From contig NZ_JAMHIV010000014.1 in the NCBI RefSeq assembly GCF_023897065.1, positions 62,001 to 126,000 of the forward strand: a DNA stretch of 64,000 nucleotides. The letters run 5' to 3'. Numbering within the stretch: position 1 is the stretch's first letter; each line of letters starts with the position of its first letter. A program made the translations under genes and the position numbers. The stretch comes from Crossiella sp. SN42. Lineage in GTDB: Bacteria > Actinomycetota > Actinomycetes > Mycobacteriales > Pseudonocardiaceae. This document shows, piece by piece, positions 42,645-52,078 of this stretch. A model generated the notes under the pieces. The model was not told where the DNA came from. It did not search any database and saw only the letters and a list, made by a program, of their open reading frames with translations.

Positions 42645-44159
42645 ATGCAAGTCCAGGTCAGCGAGCAACAGAGTCCGGCGCGGAGCTTGCCGCCGTTCGC
42701 AGCAGGCCCGGTTGTGACGGTTGCCGGAGTGCTCGGCGTGCTGCTGTTCGTCTTCGCCGAGCGCTACGGCACCTTCGGCGACGAGCTGTACTTCATCGCC
42801 GCGGGCCAGCACCTCGACTGGGGCTACGCCGACCAGGGACCGCTGGCGCCGTTGCTGGCGCTGGTCACCGAGTCGCTGTTCCCCGGCTCGCTGACCGCGC
42901 TGCGCTTCCCCTCGCTGCTGATGACGATGGCCATCGTGGCGGTGACCGCGCTGATCGCCCGCGAGCTGGGCGGCGCGCGGCGGGCGCAGACGCTGGCCGC
43001 GCTGGTCACCGTGGCCTCGCCGTTCACCCTGGGCAACGGGCACCTGCTCACCACCAACACGCCGGACATCCTGATGTGGGCGCTGGCCTGCTGGCTGCTG
43101 GTCCGCTGGGTGCGCACCCGGCGGGACGCGGTGCTGCCCTGGCTGGGCGTGGTCACCGCGGTCGCCTTGCAGTCCAAGTTCCTGATGGGCGGGTTCTGGG
43201 TGGCGCTCGCGGTGGCGGTGCTGGTGTTCGGCCCGAGGGAGCTGCTGCGGCGGCCGATGTTGTGGCTGGGCGCGGGAATCACCGTGCTGGCCACCCTGCC
43301 GAGCCTGCTGTGGCAGGCCGGACACGGCTGGCCGCAGCTGGGCATGACCGGGGTGATCGCGGCCGAGGGCGAGTTCATGCACGGCGGCCTGCTCGGGTTC
43401 GTGCCGATGATGCTGATGCTGGTGGGACTGCTCAGCGGGCTGGTGGTGCTGCTGTTCGGGCTGTGGCGGCTGCTCCGCGGGGGTGAGCTGCGGCCGTACG
43501 CCTTCCTGGGCTGGACCTTCCTCGGCGTGGTCGCGCTGTTCCTGATCGCGGGCGGCAGGCCGTACTACGTGGCCGGGATGTTCCCGGTGCTGTGGGCGGC
43601 CGGCGCGGTGGAGCTGTCCAGGGTGCGGGTGGCCGGGTGGTGGCGCTGGTCGGTGAGCCTGCCGGTGGCGGTGCTCTCCGCGGTGGCCATGTCCTTCTTC
43701 GGGCTCCCGCTGGAGCCGGTGCACAGCCGGGCCGGGGCCGGGTCGGTGGACTTCATCAGCACGCACAGCGTGGGCTGGCCCGAACTCACCGACCAGGTGG
43801 CCAAGGCCTACCACGCGCTGCCCGCCGAGCAGCGGGCCAGGACCGCGCTGCTGACCAGCTCCTACTGGCAGTCCGGCGCGCTGGACCGGTTCGGCCCGGC
43901 ACGCGGGTTGCCCAAGGCGCACAGCGGTTCCCGGGGCTACTGGCACTTCGGCGCGCCGCCGGAGACCGCGGACACCGTGCTCTACGTCGGCCGTCCGCTG
44001 CCCGCGCTGACCGAGTCCTTCGGCACCGTCACGCAACTGTCCACTTTGGAGACCGAGTTGAAGGCGAACCGGGCGGTGGACGGGATTCCGCTGCTGCTGG
44101 CGCAGGGTCGCAAGGGCACCTGGGCCGAGTTGTGGCCCCGTTTCCGGAAGCTGGCCTGA
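42645..44159 (+). CDS. GT39-family membrane glycosyltransferase (copy 1)
   Basis: This 504-residue polytopic protein has about ten membrane segments. The first periplasmic loop has FGDELYFIAAGQHLDWGYAD with the acidic pair used by ArnT/PMT-type transferases that take sugar from a polyprenyl phosphate. A GTG lies one codon upstream of the chosen ATG, and GGGGAG precedes both. It is first in a tight four-gene operon. The acceptor may be a wall glycan, lipid or exported protein. Confidence 0.87.
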   Translation: MQVQVSEQQSPARSLPPFAAGPVVTVAGVLGVLLFVFAERYGTFGDELYFIAAGQHLDWGYADQGPLAPLLALVTESLFPGSLTALRFPSLLMTMAIVAVTALIARELGGARRAQTLAALVTVASPFTLGNGHLLTTNTPDILMWALACWLLVRWVRTRRDAVLPWLGVVTAVALQSKFLMGGFWVALAVAVLVFGPRELLRRPMLWLGAGITVLATLPSLLWQAGHGWPQLGMTGVIAAEGEFMHGGLLGFVPMMLMLVGLLSGLVVLLFGLWRLLRGGELRPYAFLGWTFLGVVALFLIAGGRPYYVAGMFPVLWAAGAVELSRVRVAGWWRWSVSLPVAVLSAVAMSFFGLPLEPVHSRAGAGSVDFISTHSVGWPELTDQVAKAYHALPAEQRARTALLTSSYWQSGALDRFGPARGLPKAHSGSRGYWHFGAPPETADTVLYVGRPLPALTESFGTVTQLSTLETELKANRAVDGIPLLLAQGRKGTWAELWPRFRKLA

Positions 44160-44162
44160 GCC

Positions 44163-45644
44163 ATGACCACACGAGAAGACTTCGCCCGGCTGCCGGTGCT
44201 GGCGGTGACCGCGGCCTACGCGGTGGTGCTGCTGGCCTTCAGCGGCCGCTACGACCTCTTCGGCGACGAGCTGTACTTCCTCGCCGCCGGCAAGCACCTC
44301 GACTGGGGCTATGCCGACCAGGGTCCGCTGGCGCCGTTGCTGGCGCTGGCCATGGACTCGCTGTTCCCCGGCTCGCTGACCGCGCTGCGACTGCCGGTCG
44401 TGCTGCTGACGGTGGCCGGGACCGCGGTGGCCGCGCTGATCGCCCGCGAGCTGGGGGGCGGCGCGCGGGCCCAGGTGGTCACCGCGATCGTCTTCGCCGG
44501 GGCGCCGGTGATGATCTCCGGCGGGCACCTGCTCGGCACCGGGGCGGCGGACACGCTGGCCTGGGAGCTGGCGGTGCTGGTGCTGCTGCGCTGGCTGCAC
44601 ACCCGGCGGGACGTGTTGCTGCTGTGGCTGGGGGTGGTCACCGCGTTCGCCTGGCAGGCCAAGTTCCTGATGGTCGGTTTCTGGGCGGTGCTGCTGGTGT
44701 GCGCGCTGGTGTTCGGGCCGAGGGAGCTGTTGCGGCGGCCGATGTTGTGGCTGGGCGCGGGAATCGCGGTGCTGGCCACCGTGCCCGCGTTGCTGTGGCA
44801 GGCCGGACATGGCTGGCCGCAGCTGGGCATGACCGGGCAGATCGCCGCGGAGGCGGCCACCGGCACCGGTGGGGCGCTCGGCTTCCTGCCGATCATGCTC
44901 TTCGGCGCGGGCCTGCTCACCGGCGCGGTGCTGGTGGTCTACGGAACCTGGCGGCTGCTGCGCGGACCGGAATGGCGGCCGTATGCCTTCCTGGGCTGGA
45001 CCTTCCTCGGCCTGGTGCTGGTGTTCCTGGTGGTCGGCGGCCGCCCGTACTACGTGAACGGGCTGTTCCCGCTGCTGTGGGCGGTGGGCGCGATCGAGGT
45101 GGAACGCCGGAGGGCCGCGCGCTGGTGGCGCTGGGCCGCGGCCTGGCCGGTGGCGGTGGCCTCCGCGCTGGCCATGCTGTTCCTGGCGCTGCCGGTGCAG
45201 CCGGTGGAGCAGGCCGCCGCGCGCGACTCGGCCGACTTCACCAGCGTCTACAGCACCGGCTGGACCGAGCTGGCCGACCAGGTCGCCGCCGCCTACCACC
45301 AGCTGCCGCCGGAACAGCGCGCCCGCACCGCGGTGCTCACGGTGGCCTACTGGCAGGCCAGCGCGCTGGACCGCTACGGCCCGGAACGCGGACTGCCCAG
45401 GGCCTACAGCGGTTCCCGCGGCTACTGGTACTTCGGCGCGCCACCGGAGACCGCGGACACCGTGCTCTTCGCCGGACCGGCCGCGCCCTACCTGACCGAG
45501 TCCTTCGCGCAGGTCCGACAACTGTCCACTATGGACACTCGACTGAAGTCCAACCTGCTGGTGCAGGACATGCCGTTGCAACTGGCCACGGGGCGCACCG
45601 GCTCCTGGGCCGAGCTCTGGCCACGTTTCCAGAAACTGGGGTGA
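44163..45644 (+). CDS. GT39-family membrane glycosyltransferase (copy 2)
   Basis: The 493-residue tandem paralogue starts three bases after the preceding stop. It shares long blocks with copy 1: FGDELYFLAAGKHLDWGYAD, DQGPLAPLLALAMDSLFPGS and the C-terminal SRGYWYFGAPPETADTVL. The two copies differ most in the middle loops and C-terminal region, so they may add to different acceptors or act as a heterodimer. Confidence 0.87.
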   Translation: MTTREDFARLPVLAVTAAYAVVLLAFSGRYDLFGDELYFLAAGKHLDWGYADQGPLAPLLALAMDSLFPGSLTALRLPVVLLTVAGTAVAALIARELGGGARAQVVTAIVFAGAPVMISGGHLLGTGAADTLAWELAVLVLLRWLHTRRDVLLLWLGVVTAFAWQAKFLMVGFWAVLLVCALVFGPRELLRRPMLWLGAGIAVLATVPALLWQAGHGWPQLGMTGQIAAEAATGTGGALGFLPIMLFGAGLLTGAVLVVYGTWRLLRGPEWRPYAFLGWTFLGLVLVFLVVGGRPYYVNGLFPLLWAVGAIEVERRRAARWWRWAAAWPVAVASALAMLFLALPVQPVEQAAARDSADFTSVYSTGWTELADQVAAAYHQLPPEQRARTAVLTVAYWQASALDRYGPERGLPRAYSGSRGYWYFGAPPETADTVLFAGPAAPYLTESFAQVRQLSTMDTRLKSNLLVQDMPLQLATGRTGSWAELWPRFQKLG

Positions 45645-45648
45645 CACC

Positions 45649-46164
45649 ATGACCACACCGACCGCCGCCGCGCCCCGGCTCCGGCCGCCGCGCTACCGGG
45701 TGGACCCGCGCGCCCGCCGCTGGTGGACCGTGCAGGCGCTGCTCACCGTGTCCGGACCGGCGTTCCTGGTCGCGCTGACCATGACCACGCTGTCCCTGCT
45801 GTTCTTCCCCGGCGCGCTGCGCTGGCTCGGGCCGCTGCTGCTCGGCGTGCTGGTGCTGCCCGGCTTGGCCTACCTGCTCATCATGCCGCCGTGGCGGTAC
45901 CGGGTGCACGCCTGGGAACTGGGCAGCACCGCGGTGTACTCGGCCAGCGGCTGGTTCTGGCAGCGGCGGCGGATCACCCCGCTGACCAAGGTCCAGACCG
46001 TGGACACCGTGATCGGCCCGATCCAGCGCGGTTTCGGCCTGGCCACGGTGATCGTGACCACCGCCTCCACCGCGGGCGACGTGCGGATCTCCGGGCTGGG
46101 CCTGGACGACGCGACCGAGCTGGCCCGCCGGATCGGCGAGGCCGCCGCGGTGGAGGAGGCGTGA
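45649..46164 (+). CDS. bPH2-domain membrane protein (YdbS-like)
   Basis: The 171-residue protein has two N-terminal membrane helices (ALLTVSGPAFLVALTMTTL, LGPLLLGVLVLPGLAYLLIM), then a bacterial PH-like domain (YRVHAWELGSTAVYSASGWF, RRRITPLTKVQTVDTVIGP). It precedes and overlaps a larger bPH2 protein, as YdbS precedes YdbT in Bacillus. YdbS/YdbT are linked to envelope or antimicrobial stress. Confidence 0.83.
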   Translation: MTTPTAAAPRLRPPRYRVDPRARRWWTVQALLTVSGPAFLVALTMTTLSLLFFPGALRWLGPLLLGVLVLPGLAYLLIMPPWRYRVHAWELGSTAVYSASGWFWQRRRITPLTKVQTVDTVIGPIQRGFGLATVIVTTASTAGDVRISGLGLDDATELARRIGEAAAVEEA

Positions 46165-47714
46165 TGGACTGGCAGAAGCTGGACCCGCGCATGATCGCGG
46201 TGCACACGAGCTGGCTGGCCCCGCCTGCCGCGTCCTTCCTGGCCGCCCTGTGGATCTCCGACGGCCACCTGAACCTGCGCGGCTGGCTCACCCTGGCCGG
46301 GATCACGCTGGGCTTCCTGGCCTTCACCGCGGCCGGGATCGCCTCCTGGGCCAAGACCAGGTACCGGCTCACCGCCGACGCGGTGGAGGTGCGCACCGGG
46401 ATGTTCACCAAGAAGCTGCGCACGGTGCGGCTCAACCGGATCCGCAACGTCGACCTCACCGCCAGCCCGGTGCACCGGCTGTTCGGGGTGACCACGCTGC
46501 GCATCGGCACCGCGGGCTCCACCGACCTCGGCAGCGAGGTCAAGCTGGACGCGCTGGCCGCCCCGGTGGCCAGGGCGCTGCGCGCCGAGCTGCTGGCCCG
46601 CGCCACGCACACCGCGGCCCAGGACCCGGTGGTCTCCACCATGAGCTGGCGCTGGCTGCGGTACGCGCCGCTGACCTTCTGGATCTTCGGCGGGATGGTG
46701 CTGGTGCTCGGGGTCGGGTACCGGGCGCTGGAGGCGATCGGCATCGAGCCCTGGCGGCTGCCCGTGGTGCAGCGGCTGGCGGTGGAGTTCGGCTCCAGCG
46801 CGCTGTGGTGGACCATCCCGCTGGCGTTCCTGGCCTCCACCCTGCTGGGCGTGCTCGGTGCGCTGGCGATCTACGTGGAGGGCTGGTGGCGGTACCAGCT
46901 GGAATGGGTCAGCGACAGCCTGCTGCGGGTGCGGCGCGGGCTGCTGACCACCCGCTCGGTGTCCATCGAGCGGCGCAGGCTCTTCGGCGCGGTGCTGCGC
47001 GAACCGCTGCTGCTGCGCTTCGGCGGCGGCGCCAAGGTCAAGGCGGTGGCCGCCGGGCTGGGCACCGAGCAGCAGGACAGCGAACGCAGCGCCGTGCTGC
47101 CGCCCGCGCCCCGCGCCGAGGCGCTGCGGGTGGTCGCCGGGGTGCTGCGGGAACCGGTGTCCCCGCTGGAAGACCTGGCGCTGACCGCGCATCCGAAGGT
47201 GGCGCACCGGCGGCGGATCATCCGCGGCCTGCTGCTGGTGACGCTGCCTTTGCTTGTCGTGCAAGGGATTCTGGGCTACCTGCTGACGGACGTGCTGCTG
47301 CACCTGGCCTGGAGCACCGCGCTGGCCAGTGTGCCGTTCGTGCTGTGGTTCGCCAGGGACGCCTACCGCAACCTCGGCCACGGCCTGTCCGGCCGCTACC
47401 TGGTGGCGCGTTCCGGCACCCTTAGCCGGGACACCGCGGCGCTGCGCCGGGCGGACGTGCTGTCCTGGACCTTCGCCGACACCCCGTTCTCCCGGCGGGC
47501 CGGGGTGGTCACGCTCACCGCCGCGGTGGCCACCGTGGTGGGCGGGTACCACGTGCACGACATGGCCGAGGCGGACTCGGCCGGGTTCGCCGAGCGGGCC
47601 GTGCCGGGCATCCTCACCGAGTTCCTAGACCGCGACGGCAGCGGGGAACAGCTCCCGGCGGAGCTCGTGCACTGCGGTGCGGGCGGCCCGGTTGGCGCCG
47701 ATGGTGCTCGCTGA
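46164..47714 (+). CDS. Multi-bPH2 membrane protein (YdbT-like)
   Basis: The 516-residue protein starts at the ATG at 46164 (a GTG lies one codon before). Pairs of membrane helices alternate with PH-like domains: WAKTRYRLTADAVEVRTGMF and RTVRLNRIRNVDLTASPVHR; then RYQLEWVSDSLLRVRRGLLT; then LARSGTLS-like LVARSGTLSRDTAALRR. Its last 30 codons overlap the opposing monooxygenase gene by 90 bp, longer than usual, so the true stop could have been moved by a small change. It closes the GT39 operon. Confidence 0.82.
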   Translation: MDWQKLDPRMIAVHTSWLAPPAASFLAALWISDGHLNLRGWLTLAGITLGFLAFTAAGIASWAKTRYRLTADAVEVRTGMFTKKLRTVRLNRIRNVDLTASPVHRLFGVTTLRIGTAGSTDLGSEVKLDALAAPVARALRAELLARATHTAAQDPVVSTMSWRWLRYAPLTFWIFGGMVLVLGVGYRALEAIGIEPWRLPVVQRLAVEFGSSALWWTIPLAFLASTLLGVLGALAIYVEGWWRYQLEWVSDSLLRVRRGLLTTRSVSIERRRLFGAVLREPLLLRFGGGAKVKAVAAGLGTEQQDSERSAVLPPAPRAEALRVVAGVLREPVSPLEDLALTAHPKVAHRRRIIRGLLLVTLPLLVVQGILGYLLTDVLLHLAWSTALASVPFVLWFARDAYRNLGHGLSGRYLVARSGTLSRDTAALRRADVLSWTFADTPFSRRAGVVTLTAAVATVVGGYHVHDMAEADSAGFAERAVPGILTEFLDRDGSGEQLPAELVHCGAGGPVGADGAR

Positions 47715-48704
47715 GGGGCCATAACCGACCAGGTGCAGCCTGGGCTCGGCGGCGGGATGCCCACCGGCCATCACGATCCCGCCGCCGGGCTCGCGCAGCT
47801 TCAGCGGGGCCAGGTGGTTGAGCGCGGCCCGGAAGCCGGTGGCCCAGATGATCGTGTCTGCCCGCTCGTGCGAGCCGTCGGCCCAGGTGACGCCATCGGG
47901 GGTGATCCGCTCGAACAGCGGGCGGCGGCGCAGCACCCCGCGCGCCCGCAGGTCCTTGATCAGCGGGGTGAGGGCGAGGCCGGTGTTCCAGACCACGCTG
48001 CGCGGCGGTTTCCCGGCCCGCACCGACTCCTCGACCTTGGCGATGATCGCCCGGCCGCGTTCGGGGGTGAACTCGTCCTCGCTGAACTCCGGTTCCCGCC
48101 GGGTCACCCAGATCGTCTCCGCGATCGGGGACAGCTCGTCCAGGAAGCGCAGCGCGGAGGCCCCGCCGCCGACCACCACCACCCGCTGCCCGGCGAACTC
48201 CGCCGGTCCGCGGTAGTGCGCGGTGTGCAGCTGGCGGCCGAGGAACTCGCGCGCGCCGGGGTAGTGCGGCCACAGCGGATGGCTCCACGAGCCGGTCGCG
48301 TTGATCACGCCGCGGGCCCGCCAGGAGCCTTCCGGGGCCTCGATGCGGAAGTCCGCGCCCTCGTGCCGGACCGAGCGGACCCGCACCGGCCGGATCACCG
48401 GCAGGTCGAAGCGCTGCTCGTACTCGGTGAAGTAGGCGGAGAGCACCTCGGCTGCCGGGCGCTCGGGGTCGGGCACGATCAGCGGCAGGTCCTGCAGGGC
48501 GTGGAAGCCGTGCACGTCGGCGTAGCGCAGCGAGGGCCAGTAGTGCTGCCAGGCGCCACCGGCGTGCGGGGCCGAGTCCAGCAGCACGTGGTCGATCCCG
48601 GCGCGGCGCAGGAAGTACGAGCTGGACAGGCCGGCCTGGCCCGCCCCGATCACCACCACGTCCGTGTCCACGACCACCGGAACGCCGGTGGGCGGGTGGC
48701 CCAT
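47625..48704 (-). CDS. NAD(P)/FAD-dependent monooxygenase-like oxidoreductase
   Basis: This is a 359-residue flavoprotein. The FAD-binding motif is VVIGAGQAGLSSSYFL near residue 17, and the second nucleotide motif is VVVVGGGASALRFLDELS. WATGFRAAL with the final helix closes the fold. It resembles the single-component flavin monooxygenases of the YUCCA/CzcO type. There is no operon partner. AGGGGA precedes the ATG at 48704; a later in-frame GTG is possible. Confidence 0.86.
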   Translation of the reverse strand: MGHPPTGVPVVVDTDVVVIGAGQAGLSSSYFLRRAGIDHVLLDSAPHAGGAWQHYWPSLRYADVHGFHALQDLPLIVPDPERPAAEVLSAYFTEYEQRFDLPVIRPVRVRSVRHEGADFRIEAPEGSWRARGVINATGSWSHPLWPHYPGAREFLGRQLHTAHYRGPAEFAGQRVVVVGGGASALRFLDELSPIAETIWVTRREPEFSEDEFTPERGRAIIAKVEESVRAGKPPRSVVWNTGLALTPLIKDLRARGVLRRRPLFERITPDGVTWADGSHERADTIIWATGFRAALNHLAPLKLREPGGGIVMAGGHPAAEPRLHLVGYGPSASTIGANRAARTAVHELRRELFPAAVAV

Positions 48705-48774
48705 TCCCCTGCGGAAGGAAGGTCACACCCGCCCACCGGCACGACGACCGCGAGGGTCGGTCGCCGACTGGGAC

Positions 48775-50202
48775 CTACGGGGCGCCGGTGGTCAGCGTGT
48801 AGCTGCCCGAGCCGCTGTAGGCGTGCACCCGGTAGCGGTAGTAGCCCGCGGTGCCGGCGTAGCTGACCTTCTCGGTGTTGCCGGGGCTGGCCGACTCGGC
48901 CACGTCCGCCCAGGCGCTGCCGTTCCACTTCTGCAGGTACAGGTCGAAGTCGGTGCCTGTGGGACCGCTCAGGCAGCCGGTGTGCGTGCCGGCGGCGGTG
49001 GACTGGTAGTAGCTGTTGTTCGGCTGGTACGCGCTGCCGTTGGCGGCCAGCGAACCGGAGTAGGTGCCCTTGCCGCACTCACCGCCGGGCGGCGGGTTGC
49101 CACCCTCGGTGAGCAGGGTCAGTCCGTAGGTCTGCAGGATCTCGTTGACCGGCTGGAAGTAGGTGGTGCCACCCGAGCGGCAGTTGCCGGAGCCGCCGGA
49201 GGTGACCCCCTGGGCCTGGTTGCCTGCCAGCAGCGAGCCACCGGAGTCACCGGGTTCGGCGCACACGCTGGTCTGGATCAGCCCGGACACCGTGCCCTGC
49301 GGGTAGGTCACCGAGGAGTTGCGCGCCTGGATGGTGCCGCAGTGCCAGCCGGTGGTCGACCCGGACCGGCACACCGTGGACCCGACCGGCGCGTCCTGGG
49401 ACCCGGCCACCGCCACCCGGCCGCCGCTGTAGTTGTTCACCGCGCCGACCGGGGTGTTGCCCGCGGCCACCTGCACCCAGGCGTAGTCGTTGCCGGGGAA
49501 GCTGGACCCGCGGAAGGTGCCGCTGGGGTTGCTGGTGGAGGCCCCGGTGTTGCCGCAGTGCCCGGCGGTGACGAACCCGCCGGTGACCGAGAACCCGACC
49601 GAGCAGCGTGAGCCGGAGCCGATGTTGTAGGCGTTGCCGCCGACCACGTCGATCAGCGGCCGGGCCTGCTCCAGGCTGGACTCGAACCGGACCGCGCCCG
49701 CCTGCGCCCCGCTGGCCAGCACGAACGCCCGCGCCGCGGCCAGCGCCTCCGGCCGGGACCGGACCACCACGCTGTTGCCGGCCACGTCGACGTACCAGCC
49801 GTGCACCGTGTCCGGCGCCTTCGCCGCCGCACTGTCCAAAGTGGACTTGACCGCGTCCAGGGCGGGTTCGGCGCGGCTCACCAGCTTCGGGATGCCACCG
49901 GCCTGGCGGACCGCCTCGGCGCGGGCCTGGCTGGTGACCCCGGCGACCAGGCGGCCGTCCGGGCCGAGCCAGGAGCCGCCGTCGGCGCTGGCGGCCACCC
50001 GCTTGCGCACCGAGCGCGCCAGGTCCTCCACGGCGAGCCGGGCGCGGGCCTGGTCGGCGGAGAGGCCGAGGTCGCGCTGGAGGGCGGCGAACAGGCCGGG
50101 GTCGACCTCGGCGGGCGCGCCGGCCGAGGACGGGGCCACGGCGGCGGAGAGCGCCATGGTGGTGAACGCGGCGACCAGCAACGCGGATAGGCGTCGGCTC
50201 AT
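48775..50202 (-). CDS. Secreted streptogrisin-like S1 protease with PPC domain
   Basis: The ATG at 50202 gives 475 residues. A signal peptide (to about 28) and a pro-region (about 30-205) precede the protease: His in FVTAGHCGN, Asp in NDYAWVQ, Ser in AEPGDSGGSL, with paired Cys around each. After a Gly/Pro linker, the C-terminal 100 residues (GTYSGSLAANGS to HAYSGSGSYTLTTG) form a pre-peptidase-like beta domain. It is an extracellular alpha-lytic/streptogrisin-type peptidase that matures by self-cleavage. Confidence 0.92.
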   Translation of the reverse strand: MSRRLSALLVAAFTTMALSAAVAPSSAGAPAEVDPGLFAALQRDLGLSADQARARLAVEDLARSVRKRVAASADGGSWLGPDGRLVAGVTSQARAEAVRQAGGIPKLVSRAEPALDAVKSTLDSAAAKAPDTVHGWYVDVAGNSVVVRSRPEALAAARAFVLASGAQAGAVRFESSLEQARPLIDVVGGNAYNIGSGSRCSVGFSVTGGFVTAGHCGNTGASTSNPSGTFRGSSFPGNDYAWVQVAAGNTPVGAVNNYSGGRVAVAGSQDAPVGSTVCRSGSTTGWHCGTIQARNSSVTYPQGTVSGLIQTSVCAEPGDSGGSLLAGNQAQGVTSGGSGNCRSGGTTYFQPVNEILQTYGLTLLTEGGNPPPGGECGKGTYSGSLAANGSAYQPNNSYYQSTAAGTHTGCLSGPTGTDFDLYLQKWNGSAWADVAESASPGNTEKVSYAGTAGYYRYRVHAYSGSGSYTLTTGAP

Positions 50203-50280
50203 GCCGGTGTCTCCTTGGATGGGCAGGGATGCAGGGACCTGCACGTTAGGCCCGGCCCAGCCCGCGGAGGGAGATACCAG

Positions 50281-51243
50281 TTACCTCATACCGAAGCCGG
50301 GATGCCCGGCCAGCCACTCGGTGTAGCGGGGGCTGCGGCTGACCACGTCGGCGTAGGCGGCCAGCGCGTGCCCGGCCATCCGCTCCGCCGCCGCCGTGCT
50401 CTGGCCGTCGATGTGCCAGCCGATGAACTGCCGCCAGCGCAACGGGATGCCCGCGATCGGCACCGGGACCACGCCGGTCCACTCGCGGAAGGTCGGCTGG
50501 CACAGCGCCACCGCGTCCCCGGAGCGGACCAGGTCGACGCAGCTGACCACGTCCGCCTCGTACAGCTCCCTTGGCGCGAACCCGGCGCGGGCGCAGGCGG
50601 CGGCGAAGCAGTCGCCGAAACAGCCGTCGCCCGGGGTGGCCGCCCAGCGCGCCTCGGCCAGGTCGACCAGCTCCAGCTCGTCCTTGTCCGCCAGCGGGTG
50701 GTCCTCCGGCAGCAGCACGAACACCGGGTCCACCGCGAGCAGCCGCCACTGCACGCCGGGCGCGTTCGGCGGCAGGGCCTCCCCGCACGCCCCGACCAGT
50801 GCGAAGTCCAGGCGACCCGCGGAGAGGAGCTCGGTCAGCTCGTCGCTGGAGTAGGAGGTGTGCGGGGAGATCCGCGCCTGCGGCCGGTCCGCGCCCAGGT
50901 GGTGCATGAGCCCGCCCAGCATCGGCCCGTTGGCCGAGCCGATCCGGAAGTGCGTGGCGCCCTCATCGCCCGCGGAGTTGGCCAGCCGCGCGGCCTCCTC
51001 GCGCAGCTCGCTGACCGCGGGCAGCAGCAGCCGGGCCCGGGCCAGCACCAGCTCGCCCAGCTGGGTGGGCCGGGAGCCGCGCCGGTCCCGCTCGAACAGG
51101 GCGCCGCCCAGCGCGCGTTCGATCCGGTTGAGCTGGGCGGTGAGCGCCGGTTGCGCCAGACCGAGTTTGGCGGCCGCCTTGGTCACGCTGCCGGTGTCCG
51201 CGACGGTGCAGATCACCCGCAGATGCCGCAGCTCCAGTTCCAT
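50281..51243 (-). CDS. LysR-family regulator
   Basis: This is a 320-residue LTTR. The N-terminal winged helix is GSVTKAAAKLGLAQPALTAQ, then LNRIERALGGALFERDRRG. A periplasmic-binding-like effector domain follows. It lies 25 bp after the pyrophosphohydrolase gene on the same strand and 78 bp from the protease gene. Targets are not apparent. Confidence 0.92.
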   Translation of the reverse strand: MELELRHLRVICTVADTGSVTKAAAKLGLAQPALTAQLNRIERALGGALFERDRRGSRPTQLGELVLARARLLLPAVSELREEAARLANSAGDEGATHFRIGSANGPMLGGLMHHLGADRPQARISPHTSYSSDELTELLSAGRLDFALVGACGEALPPNAPGVQWRLLAVDPVFVLLPEDHPLADKDELELVDLAEARWAATPGDGCFGDCFAAACARAGFAPRELYEADVVSCVDLVRSGDAVALCQPTFREWTGVVPVPIAGIPLRWRQFIGWHIDGQSTAAAERMAGHALAAYADVVSRSPRYTEWLAGHPGFGMR

Positions 51244-51268
51244 AAGACGACGCTAAATCCCTTGCCGC

Positions 51269-51604
51269 TCAGGCGGAAGGGTTTGCCTCCAGCGGAGGAA
51301 ACCGGTGTTCGTTGCGATCGATCTTGGCATGCGCCTCGGCCGGGAGGTCCAGACCACAGACATCGGCGAAACGCACCAGGTAGAGCAGCACGTCGGCCAC
51401 CTCGTCGGCGACCCGCTCGCGCAGCGCGCCACCGTCGAGCTGCTCGGCGATCTCCTTGTCGCTCAACCACTGCAGCTCGGAGACCAGTTCCCCGACCTCG
51501 CCGGAGAGCGCCATGGCGAGGTTGCGCGGGGTGTGGAACGGCTCCCACTCCCGCGCCGCCGCGAACTCCCGCAACCGGGGCACCAGCTCGTCAAATCCAC
51601 GCAT
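51269..51604 (-). CDS. MazG-like nucleotide pyrophosphohydrolase
   Basis: This 111-residue all-alpha NTP pyrophosphatase has the metal motif ALSGEVGELVSELQ (ExxE) near residue 35 and DEVADVLLYLVRFAD (ExxD) near 70. Length and pattern match the dCTPase/XTP3-like group that removes dCTP analogues or other unwanted nucleotides. It is in a reverse-strand cluster with the LysR gene and the sigma-factor locus. Confidence 0.88.
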   Translation of the reverse strand: MRGFDELVPRLREFAAAREWEPFHTPRNLAMALSGEVGELVSELQWLSDKEIAEQLDGGALRERVADEVADVLLYLVRFADVCGLDLPAEAHAKIDRNEHRFPPLEANPSA

Positions 51605-51613
51605 GCCCGAACC

Positions 51614-52078
51614 CTAGGCCGTATCCAATCGTTGCCTGAGCAGGGTCAGCTCCCGCCGCCGCCGCAGCGCCCTCGTCAAGCCCACGGCCGCGAGCGCCAC
51701 CAGCGTGCCGCCCAGCGCGAGCGCCACCGGCAGCCCGCCGCGCGAGGCGGTGACCACCGCCAGCCCGGCCGCGGTGACCGAGGCGAACCCCAGCGCCAGC
51801 CACCCGGCGACCACGCTGTCCCTGGCCAGCAGCGGCCCGCGCCGGGTCAGCGCCCACACCGCGAAGGCGGCCCAGCTGAGCCCGATCGCGGTCAGCACCC
51901 CGAAGGCCAGCCGGGTGACGGCGGGCAGGGCCGGTTCGGTGAGCCACAGCGCGCCGGTCAGCAGCGCCCCGCTCAACCCGGCCAGCCCGACCAGCACGTG
52001 CCGCAGCCTGCGCTCGGGCGCCAGCCGGGCCAGCACCTCCGCCGCGGACAACGACGGTTCGTCGAACCGTTCACTCAT
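51614..52078 (-). CDS. Membrane protein paired with ECF sigma gene
   Basis: The ATG at 52078 overlaps the expected sigma-factor stop (ATGAGTGA) and gives 154 residues. A short cytoplasmic part (FDEPSLSAAEVLARLAPE) is followed by four membrane helices. Position directly behind an ECF sigma gene suggests an anti-sigma or associated role. No zinc-binding anti-sigma motif is seen. Because of the frameshift upstream, it is currently in frame with the sigma reading frame, so a fused 327-residue product is possible. Confidence 0.72.
   Translation of the reverse strand: MSERFDEPSLSAAEVLARLAPERRLRHVLVGLAGLSGALLTGALWLTEPALPAVTRLAFGVLTAIGLSWAAFAVWALTRRGPLLARDSVVAGWLALGFASVTAAGLAVVTASRGGLPVALALGGTLVALAAVGLTRALRRRRELTLLRQRLDTA

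Noticed and set aside
42579-45656. Long antisense open frame of 1025 codons
   Set aside because: It lies opposite the two GT39 genes, is rich in Gln, Arg, His and Pro from the high third-position GC of the real genes, and has no family motif.
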